DNA of 64,000 nt, from assembly GCF_963169125.1 (NCBI RefSeq), contig NC_084798.1, positions 174,125,980 through 174,189,979 of the forward strand. Reading direction: 5' to 3'. Shown here one piece after another: positions 55,912 to 64,000 of the stretch. Origin of the DNA: Humulus lupulus (lineage: Eukaryota; Streptophyta; Magnoliopsida; Rosales; Cannabaceae). How positions within the stretch are numbered: the first letter of the stretch is position 1; each line of letters starts with the position of its first letter. Under the pieces are notes generated by a model, which worked only from the letters and a program-made list of their open reading frames with translations, was not told where the DNA came from and searched no databases. The translations under genes and the position numbers were made by a program.

Positions 55912-56139
55912 GCGTACCCCAAGCTGAATACATCGTGAGCTCGTGTCACGTATGCTATGCCTTATAAAAATTACAAGCTCGTGCTTATTTCTTTGCATTC
56001 CCCAGCTCGTGCTATTGACCTAGGGACCGTGCTGCCTTAATGGAGAAAATACGGACTTATGGATCATTTATTACAGTTCTTTACTCGCCAGCTATACACG
56101 AGCTAAATAAAAGACTCGTGCTAAATTTTAGGAGGCACA
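55912..56139 (-). repeat. Element 2 5' LTR, truncated
   Basis: 228 bp matching 42638-42865 of the 3' LTR with the same length and few substitutions. Everything from the middle of the LTR through the primer site to just before the gag ATG is missing. The TATA box and leader hairpin are therefore lost from this copy. Confidence 0.88.
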
Positions 56140-56144
56140 AATTC

Positions 56145-56544
56145 CCCAACTGAAATCTGGCAGCCATGGCATGTATATCTTGGACCAAACCTTTAGGCAC
56201 TCTAAAAAAACTCATAGTATAGCTCGGAATAGACTGGATCACAACTTTTTATGAGAACTTCTCTACCAGCTTGGGAAAAGAATGAAGATTTCCAGCCCTT
56301 CAACTTACTCAAAATCTTTTGCTTTATAGTACTAAAAACTTCCTTCTTCTTTCAACCAACAAATGTTGGAAGTCCTAAGTATTTAGCATGAGAAAGGACC
56401 AATTTCACACCCAAAAGCTCTGAAAAAGCATCTCCAAACTCTAAACAAACTTTTCTGCCCATACAAACTTCTGACTTTTCAAAGTAAACTACCTGTCTTG
56501 ATAGTCTAGAGTATTGTTGCAGCAAGTTTTTGCCCACCGTTCCT
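56145..56544 (-). mobile_element. L1-type LINE, RT segment
   Basis: On the minus strand 56537-56352 reads GKNLLQQYSRLSRQVVYFEK, CLEFGDAFSELLGVKLV and HAKYLGLPTFVG, the typical C-terminal RT block of plant LINEs. The reading then continues to 56145 (GWKSSFFSQAGREVLIKS) with a stop. It joins 42088 across element 2. The upstream part is cut at 56545 by a Tekay-like LTR. Confidence 0.8.
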
Positions 56545-56661
56545 GTAGCGTCTCGAATTTGATATTAAGGCTGAGTGCATTGACTACAATGGCTGGAGGG
56601 CCTAATTGGGATTATATGAGTGAATAATGGATTATATGCGTGATTATGTGATAATGTGATT
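56545..56661 (+). mobile_element. Tekay-like LTR fragment
   Basis: 117 bp beginning TGTAGCGTCTCGAATTTG, colinear with the starts of the LTRs at 28242 and 62636 (including GGAGGGCC about 50 bp in). It abuts LINE sequence on the left and element 3 on the right, so element 3 probably inserted into it. Confidence 0.55.
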
Positions 56662-57603
56662 TGTTATCCCCGTTTCCTGCCAGGCGCCCGGGTCCGCGCC
56701 TCAGGTTCACGGGCTGGCCAAATGAGTTTGGGCCCAGCCCAGGTCCGTTTGGCAAGAGGTATAATAGATATCGACAGCCCAATTTTGGGCAAGGCCCGAA
56801 AGGCGTATGGGGAGTATTTTCCGAGACGGTCGTCCGGGAGATGGTGTGTTTGGCGTCCGGATAACAGTCGGGATCGATGTGGATGATCTCGAAGCCTAGT
56901 AAACAGTTCGGCTCCTGGTAAATGATTCGGGCCCATGGTAAACAGTAGTGGACCCTGAAAAATGGAGAGGACATGGGTAAATGAACCCGGGTCGGTTCTC
57001 CAAGGTTGGCAGGATAAAGCATCCGTGACCCTGACTTCATCCCATGAAGCGTGGGAGTTGTCCCCACATTTCACCTGTAGAAAAGGCCACCTCGGGATTG
57101 TACGTCATTGGTTCAGACCTGCGGTGCCACTACTCTGACCGATCTTGTCCCCTGAATCTGCCTCGTAACTTGAAATGCCCAGACCAAAGCTCCAATTTTT
57201 CGCATGATAGATATGGTTTGGGCTGGCCTAGTGGGCTCAGATTACTGCATTTCTTTTATGTTTTAATCCTTTGTGTTGGGCTTCCGATAGAGAAGTTTGC
57301 AGTATATATACCTTTATTGGGCTCGAGTCAGCCCGGCCCAAGCCCAGTGCACCTGTGAACCTATAAATACATGTAACATAGCACTGGGGAAGGGAGATCT
57401 GTTTGGCATGTATACAGTTACTCTGCTGAAACTGATAAAAAGCTCCATTGTTATAGATTCTCTAAGCTCTAATACAAATGTCTCGTGGACTAAGGCTCAT
57501 TAACGCCTCAACCACGTAAAAATCTGGCTTACAACTTCTAAACCCTTTCTCTTTAGTCTCTCTTATCTTTTACTATTGTAGTTTTCGAAAAATTCGGTAA
57601 ATA
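56662..57603 (+). repeat. Element 3 5' LTR
   Basis: Starts TGTTATCCCCG. The end is placed about 3 nt before the primer-site word at 57607. The terminal bases read TAAATA and not CA, so the right edge is uncertain by a few bases. TATAAATA at about 57362 is a promoter candidate. The conserved leader hairpin is at 57484-57516. It is GC-richer than the LTRs of elements 1 and 2. Reading frames on both strands here are not genes. The partner LTR lies beyond the window. Confidence 0.7.
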
Positions 57604-60029
57604 TTTTGGTGCTTTCATTGAGAGTCTGAGAAAGCTAGTGTTGACATCAAACCTCTACAACAATGGTGAACACAAGACACACCACTTTTGACCCTACTAA
57701 CCCAGAACAGGGCAATGGAGAGCCACTACCCACCCAATCTCTTCCTCAAAGTCCACCTGAGGACACTCCCCATCAGATGTCCCAGCCTGATGAATCGCAG
57801 AACTATGAAGGTGAAGCGGAGTACGAGGAGGACTACTATGAGGAAGAGGACGAGAATGAGGGGGAATACCACGACGAAGCTGAGGATCCTGAGATCCCAG
57901 GAGTGGACCCCAACCAGGAGGATTCGGAGGTGACCAGACTGAGGCAGTAGGTCCTGGACCCAGAAGCTAGGATTGTTGAGCAAGCGGAGGCTTCTCACTG
58001 GATGCAAGAGTCCCTCCAAGCCTTGCAGGCTTTCATAGACGCCCAGGGTCTGGCGACCAATCCCCCGGCTGGCCTGCCTCCGAGAGCACAACTGCCCTCC
58101 GCAGGCCAGAACCGGCGCCCCTAAGGATGCGGTGCCGACCCCTCCTCCGGGACAGGCTCCTGAGCAAGGCCCAGGAAACCCGGACCGAGAGAAAAAGAAG
58201 GCCAGGGCAAACACCCAGAGGAAAAACCCTCCCGTCTAGAGAGCTGAGATTCGTGCCTGGCCGCTCCCTAGAAAAGAGAAGGTGCGCCCTATCCCATGAC
58301 AGGGACACCCGACCAATTCGCAAGGGACCCGACCACAGGGTACTAGGCCCCGGTATGCCCCAGGGCAAGCCGGACGGGAGAGGTCTTTACATCCCAGTGC
58401 TTCAGTGAACAAAAGCTGCCGGGAGTGGCCATGTAACAACGAGCATCATGCCCTTAGCTCTGGGGATGATACCTCCTCGATAGACCTGCGTGATGGGCTG
58501 AATGCTCGAAAGGAACAGGCCCGCAAGGAAAACATCCGCCCCCGAGATGGCCACCTTAGGAACAACATCAACGACAGGAGGAACGAGAGGGTTCCCCTAG
58601 AAGATGGCATGGCCAGGCAGCTCATGGAGCAGTTGGCCGCCTTGAAAAAGGTCACAGACCGCTTGGTCCGCAAACAGGAAGGAGCGGACACCGATTCCGA
58701 TGAGGAGGACAAAGAGCCTTGTGTGAGGCACATTCTGGGCGCCCTGCTCCCCAAGGGATTCAAGATGCCGAGTCTAATTTCCTACACCAGGAACACTAAC
58801 CCCAGGGATCATCTGTCCCGGTATAACTGACTAATGACCGTGGCCCATGTTAGAGACGACGACAAGTGCCTCTGTTTGTCGATCACTCTAGGCGGCCCTG
58901 CAAAATAATGGTGGAAGAGACTCAAGCCAGGATCCATCCAATCTTGGTCAGGACTACAGTCGGCGTTTCACAAATAGTTTGTGGCCCCCATGAGAATGTA
59001 CATGCAAATCAGTGCCCTCGCCAACATTAAACAGCTCCCCGCGGAGACACTGAGAGCCAACATCCAGCGTTTCACCAAAGAGGCCTCCAAGACCAAGGTG
59101 GACGATGGGCAACGCCTGGTGGCACTGCAGTTTGGAATCCGGGTCGGGTCCCCCCTCTGGGATGATATGCAGTGTAGCAAGGCGGCTACCGTAGAGGAGT
59201 TCATAAGGAGGGCCCAAGGATTCATCAACTAGGAAGAGGCCCAAATTCAGGCGTTCGGATGGCAGCCAACACCTCAGCCCAATGGCCAAACGTTTCCAAG
59301 ATACGGGGTGCAGTTTCCGACGCAGCAATACGTCGCTCCCCTGCTTGCCCCAGGATCGGCGGCCGCGCCCGGGATGACCTTCACCACGCCCACGGTGTAC
59401 GGTCCTGCCTCTTCAGGATATGCCCCGGTCCAGTCCGCCTCTTTTTCCGGATATGGAGCTGCACCGGTCGGGTACAACGCTGCCCCCGTCGGAGGAGATC
59501 CAGCAAGGGCCGAAACCGGTCTGAGCCGGCTAAGAAAGGCAAGAGGGGCTACAAGCCCCAGTATTCGGAATACACCAACTTGATGGACACCAGGGAGAAC
59601 ATCTTCCTGGCCACAGAAAGGGCGGTTCATTACCGAAAGCCTACCCCTATGTTTAAAGGAGGAAGGAATCCGAGAGATACCAGCAAACGGTGCGCTTACC
59701 ATAAGGATGTGGGCCACACGACTGAAGACTACCGACAACTCAATGATGAGATCGAGAATTTGATCAAGTTGGGGCATCTCCACCAGTGGGTCAGGATACC
59801 CATGGGAGTCCCAGGCCTGTCAGCAGTCCCTGGACAATCCACGGTCCCGGGTGCACCTGGAGCATATCCCCCTCAAGGAGGATATGAAAATGGTCTGGCA
59901 AAACAGGCCCCTCAGGGGGTCCCCTCTATGCAAGCACCCGGACCTGGAATGCCTTATCCGGGACAGCACCCCCCCCCCCCCCCCGAGTGGATGGCCATGT
60001 GGCCACCATCTCGGGCGGGCCTCACCTAG
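57604..60029 (+). pseudogene. gag: Element 3 leader and gag (broken)
   Basis: The primer-site word TGGTGCTTTCATTGAGAG begins at 57607. Gag starts MVNTRHTTFDPTNP at 57663, with a very acidic stretch (EYEEDYYEEEDENEGEY), and stops at 57948. Capsid pieces follow at 58405-58827 (LLPKGFKMPSLISY, NPRDHLSRYN then a stop) and 58981-59229 (MYMQISALANIKQLPAETLR, LWDDMQCSKAATVEEFIRRA then a stop). The zinc knuckle at about 59690-59735 reads CAYHKDVGHTTEDY, its last Cys changed to Tyr. A run of 16 C bases sits at about 59969-59984. Multiple stops make it inactive. Confidence 0.83.
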
Positions 60030-60652
60030 GAGGGCCGTCCAGGAATGATAAAAAATGCTACATTAGCGAGCTCAACCACGATTAGGAGGTGTGCGCCCTG
60101 GTCCAGGCCCCGGCTCAGCGCCCGAGGCTGATGAACCTCCCTATCACCTTCACGGAAGACAACGCCCGTAACGTCCATTTCCCGCATCATGACCCTCTGG
60201 TCATAGATACCCAGATCGCCAATAAACTGGTGTCCTGGGTGCTAGTGGACGACAGAAGCTTCGTCAATATTCTGTTCAAGCCCGCCTTTGCCGCGATTGG
60301 CTTGACCAAAGCGGATCTGGCATCATGCCCAACCCAGATCTACAGCTTCAACGGGCACGCGATACTCCCTATGGGAAAAATCTAGTTGTCTGTGACATTG
60401 GGGAGCGAGTTGCAGTGCTCGTTCAAGTTCTGCACGTTCGTAGTAGTGGACTGCCCCACTGCTTACAATGTCATTTTCGATCGGCCCGCATTGGTCGAGT
60501 TTGGGGCTATCACCTCCATCTGTCATCTTTGCATGAAGTTCCCTTGTGATAACGGAGGGGTGGGAATAGTCCGGGGAGATCATAAGAGTGCTCGAAAAAT
60601 GTTACCACGTGTCCGCCCAGCCAATCTACATGGTCCGGGAGGAACCCTTTGA
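60030..60652 (+). pseudogene. Element 3 protease (broken)
   Basis: PITFTEDNARNVHFPHHDPL leads to VLVDDRSFVNILF, where the active-site Asp-Asn-Gly-Ser of elements 1 and 2 has become Asp-Asp-Arg-Ser, which should abolish activity. A stop at 60383 is followed in the same frame by SVTLGSELQCSFKFCTFVVV and NVIFDRPALVEFGAI. The domain ends by 60652. Confidence 0.8.
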
Positions 60653-62635
60653 GGGAGTCGTCAGTCCGGTTCTACCTCCTCCAGCTGGAAGAATTGTTCG
60701 GGAGGAGGATGAGCTGGACCCAAGGATAGGAGATGACCGCGTCCTGGAACCCATAGACGAGATTGTGGAGGTGTGCATTAGTGACACTGACCCGACCAGG
60801 GTAATCCAAGTCGGGAAAAATCTGCCAGCAGAGGTCCGGGCCGCCATTATCGCCCAGGTAAAGGAGAACCAGGATATCCTAGCCTGGTCTCATTCAGATA
60901 TGACGGGGATCGACCGTAACATCATCTGCCATGCCTTGAACATCGACAAAGATGTGACCCCGGTCCGGAAAAAACGAAGGCCCTTGGGAACGGAGAGGGC
61001 CGAGGCCCTCAAGCTGGAGGTCGAAAAGCTGTCGTCGATCAACTTCATCCACAAAGCTATATACCCCGTAAGGCTAGCCAACCCTGTTCCGGTACCAAAG
61101 CCATACGGGACCTGGAGGACATGCATTGATTTCACGGATCTCAACAAGGCTTGCCCTCAAGATTGTTTCCCGCTTCCCCGGATCGATCAGATGGTGGATG
61201 CGACATCCGGGTACGAGATCTTGAGTTCATGGATGCTTATTTCGGCAACAATCAGATCTCTATGCATGTAGCAGACCAGGAGCATACTAGTTTCCAAACC
61301 GACAAAGGGGTATACTGCTACATCGTCATGCCTTTCGGGCTTGAAAACCCTGGAGCCACCTATCAGAGGTTCGTCAACCGAATGTTCCGGGCCCATCTGG
61401 GGCGGAACATGGAAGTCTACATTGACGGCATGCTGGTCAAATCCAAAACCTCTAGGGAACATTCTGACGATCTGGCCGAAGCCTTCACGGTCATCCGAAA
61501 GTATGGGATGAAACTGAATCCCAAAAAATGCACTTTTGGTGTGGCTTCCAGGAAGTTCCTGGGTTTCATAGTGAGTTTCCAGGGAATAAAAGCCAATTCG
61601 AGCAAGATCAAGGCACTGATTGAAATGCCCTCTCCCCAGAAGCATAAAGACGTCCAGAGTCTGATCGAGCGGATAACTGCCTTAAGCCGTTTCGTCTCAA
61701 AGGCCACGGACAAGTGCATCCTGTTCTTCAATGTTCTTTGGGGAAGACAATGCTTCGAATGGTCAGTCGAGTGTGAAGAAGCTTTTCAAAAGTTGAAATA
61801 GCACCTAGCCCAAGCACTGATATTGGCGAAACCGGTGGACGGGGAGCCTCTATACCTCTATTTGGCCGTGACCGAACGCGCGATCAGCACCGCACTAGTG
61901 CAGGAGGGCAAGAAAACCTAACTCCCAGTGTACTATGTGAGAGAGAGGTTATTGGGGGTGGAGTCAAGGTATTCATTGATTGAAAAGTTGACATTTTGTC
62001 TACTGGTGGCGTCTCGGAAACTCTGACCTTACTTCTAGGCCCATGCCATAAAAGTTCTGACCAACCACCCTTTGCGGCAAGTGTTGCAAAAACCCGAGTC
62101 ATCAGGAAGACTCTTGAAGTGGGCTATGGAACTGATTCAATTCGATATAGATTACGTTCCTAGAGTCTCAGTCAAGGGGCAGGCCTTAGCCGACTTCATC
62201 GGGGAATGCTCCGGGATCACCGAAGGGGACGATCCTGCAGAGCCCGCGGTGCCCGTGTGGAAGGTGTTCATGGACAAAGCCTCGAATGAAAATGGAGCAG
62301 GGGTCGGAATCATCCTAGTGTTGCCACAGGGCACCAGTTGCAAAATTCCCTGTGCTTCCACTTCAAGGCATCGAACAACGAGGCTGAGCACGAGGCCATG
62401 CTGGCCGAGTTGCGTCTGGCCCGGGAAGTGGGGGCCGCGAACCTGGAGATCTATTGCAATTCCCAGCTGGTTGTTAGGAAAGTCTCGGGAGAATATCAAA
62501 CCAATGGGGAAAAGATGGTGGCTTACGTGACTCAGACAAGAGAAATGCTGCAAACGTTCAAGAGGCACTCCATCCGCCAGATCCCCAGGGAACAAAATGT
62601 GTTCGCAGACACCCTGGCAAAATTGGCCACGATGC
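60653..62635 (+). pseudogene. pol: Element 3 reverse transcriptase-RNase H (broken, truncated)
   Basis: RT reads from 60588 (PTRVIQVGKNLPAEVRAAII, VPVPKPYGTWRTCIDFTDLN) and, after a frameshift near 61210-61230, from EFMDAYFGNNQISMHV to FEWSVECEEAFQKLK (stop 61799). The catalytic motif is YIDG (MEVYIDGMLVKSK), losing the second Asp. The connection region has stops at about 61919, 62023 and 62036. RNase H follows with LLKWAMELIQFDIDYVP and, after a frameshift near 62330, FKASNNEAEHEAMLAEL and IPREQNVFADTLAKLAT. It is cut at 62636 by the next LTR, so integrase is not in the window. Confidence 0.85.
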
Positions 62636-64000
62636 TGTAATGCCCCGAAATCCCTAATGCGGTTAATGGCTGGATTAGTAGGCTAGGAGGGCCATAACTG
62701 TTTAATTATGCCATTAAATGATAATATGCATGTTTATGTGAATTATATTATAATATGATGTTATATGCATGCATGCGGGTCCACATTTGATTATTATGAT
62801 GTTTTGGTAATTTGGCCCGTTAATGGCATATTTGTGTATTTGGGTGCATATTGTGATTTGTGAATGAGATCCCATTATTATGGAGATATATTCGAGCTAT
62901 TTGGCATGAGACGGTCTTATATTATAATTTAGCAGTTTTGTCATAATGGGGGTCTTTTATTGGGATATTGAGTAATGAGAATGTTATTTGATGATAAATT
63001 GGGAATTATTGAGATCAGGAGGAAATTATGGAAGTTTTGACTATAATGCCCCCGGGAGTGTTTTTGGGACCCCAAGCACTAGGTTTTATTTGAGGTTACT
63101 TAAGCTTGAAGTAGCTTGTCAGATAGAACGTACGTTAGAAAACCTCTCGTTCTTTCCCGTTAGTTCATTTTACCGTTCGAAGCATTTTTGAAGAAATCTC
63201 AAGTTCTAGGAGTCGGAATCAAGCGAGGATCGAGGCATAGCGATCCTAAGAAATATTAGAAGCTTCTTGATCGAAGGATTTGATGAGAAACAATCCAATC
63301 AAAGGTAATCTAAGTTTTGAGTTATTTGAGTTTCTAAGCTTAGAATTGGATTTTGTGAATCGTTGAGTTTTTGGTTCGTTCGAGCCTTGAGATTTGATGG
63401 TTTTGGATCATTGGGAAGCTTGGGAACTTTGATTTGATGATTTTTAAGTGTTTAGGTATGTTTTTGGAGGGTTTGAGATGAAGGAAAATGTGTTTAGAAA
63501 TGGCTATGGGTTGGGGGCCGCGGCCCTTGCTCGAAGAAGCGGGTGGAGCGATTTTGCCTTTAGTGAGCGCGGTGGCCCTAGGTGTTGGGCGCCGCGGCCC
63601 TTGCTCTTGGAGTGGCTGGGGGTCGCGGCCCAAGGTGTTAGGGCCGCAGCCCTTGGACAGGTTTGAGCCCGTTTGAGTGTTTTGGCCCCGGGAACTTGGT
63701 TTTAGGCCTCGGGATTGTTCCTACTACCCGGATTAGTGGGGATTGATGTCCCGGAGGCTAGATCTTGGTTTGGGAACCTTTGTTAATCATTATATTGATG
63801 GTGTCCCATATTTGGTTATGATTAGGTGACCGTTAAAGAACTAAAAGTCAGATCGTTCTCAAGGGTCGTTCTTTTATTCATTCTCGCTCGAATGAGAGGT
63901 AAGAAAACTGCACCCCATATTTGACATGCATGGTTATTCTTGAGGCATGTTGAATGTTTAAATGTGGACATGGATTGATTATTGAATGCTTAGCAAATCT
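62636..64000 (+). mobile_element. Tekay-like LTR or element, left part, running off the window
   Basis: Begins TGTAATGCCCCGAAATCC immediately after the RNase H codons of element 3. It resembles the family of the solo LTR at 28242-30400: early GGAGGGCC, mid GCCGCGGCCC blocks (63515-63650), and an ACCCGGATTAGTGGGG-like segment corresponding to CACCCGGATTGATAG at 29370. Whether it is a solo LTR or a full element cannot be told. The open frames at 63340-63676 follow the GC-rich blocks and are not called. Confidence 0.7.

Larger units (their letters stand above)
42084..56144 (-). mobile_element. Element 2: Ty3/gypsy Tat-type LTR retrotransposon, minus strand
   Basis: Bounded by a perfect AATTC duplication (42084-42088 and 56140-56144) inside the LINE. 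In element (minus) orientation it runs: truncated 5' LTR (56139-55912), gag, protease, RT/RNase H, integrase, a repeat-bearing spacer, an accessory gene on the opposite (+) strand, polypurine tract (complement of about 42866-42882), and full 3' LTR (42865-42089). The plan is the same as element 1 and the proteins are clearly related but diverged. A LARD-family solo LTR (45828-48022) sits in the accessory gene. It cannot transpose alone: the primer site and most of the 5' LTR are gone, and pol is broken. Confidence 0.92.

Noticed and set aside
56612..57074. Overlapping 130-150 codon frames on both strands
   Set aside because: They lie inside the GC-rich U3 of the element 3 LTR and straddle the junction with the Tekay-like fragment.

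Overview
This is plant nuclear DNA, most likely from a eudicot with a repeat-rich genome. The evidence is AT-rich spacers, spliced genes with GT-AG introns, a plant-type GH17 beta-1,3-glucanase, a retroelement primer site matching plant tRNA-Asp, and LTR retrotransposons of Ty3/gypsy Tat type, Ty1/copia type and Tekay-like type. I cannot name the species. Only one intact-looking host gene is visible: a three-exon GPI-anchored glucan endo-1,3-beta-glucosidase at 35670-38826.

Layout. 1-5800 is host sequence with a promoter-like/5'-exon-like tract (about 939-1260), a small CxxC-protein remnant (1485-1793), a decayed fragment of a mitochondrial type II NADH dehydrogenase gene (2040-2685) and a 90-bp tandem array (3016-3710). 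5806-31416 is a 25.6-kb Tat element (element 1, + strand) with a TAATT target duplication. It holds four later insertions: a non-autonomous LTR element on the minus strand inside gag (8065-16443), a copia-type solo LTR inside that element's own LTR (14169-16403), a second copia-type solo LTR (23964-25799) and a Tekay-like solo LTR (28242-30400). 31613-33080 is a nest of foldback elements. The glucanase gene follows.

40295-56544 is an L1-type LINE (minus strand) split by a second Tat element (element 2, 42089-56139, minus strand, AATTC target duplication), which itself contains a solo LTR (45828-48022) of the same non-autonomous family found in element 1. From 56545 a Tekay-like LTR fragment abuts a third Tat element (element 3, + strand, 56662-62635), whose RNase H region is cut by another Tekay-like LTR (62636 to the window end).

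How the parts work together. Elements 1 and 2 share one plan: LTR, gag, protease, reverse transcriptase/RNase H, integrase, a tandem-repeat spacer, then a spliced accessory gene on the OPPOSITE strand with its own TATA box and leader-intron donor, then polypurine tract and LTR. All three Tat elements carry stops and frameshifts, so none looks autonomous. The most notable non-coding signal is a two-stem hairpin in the R-U5 leader of all three Tat LTR families. Spacer lengths are conserved while the inner stem changes by compensatory substitutions.
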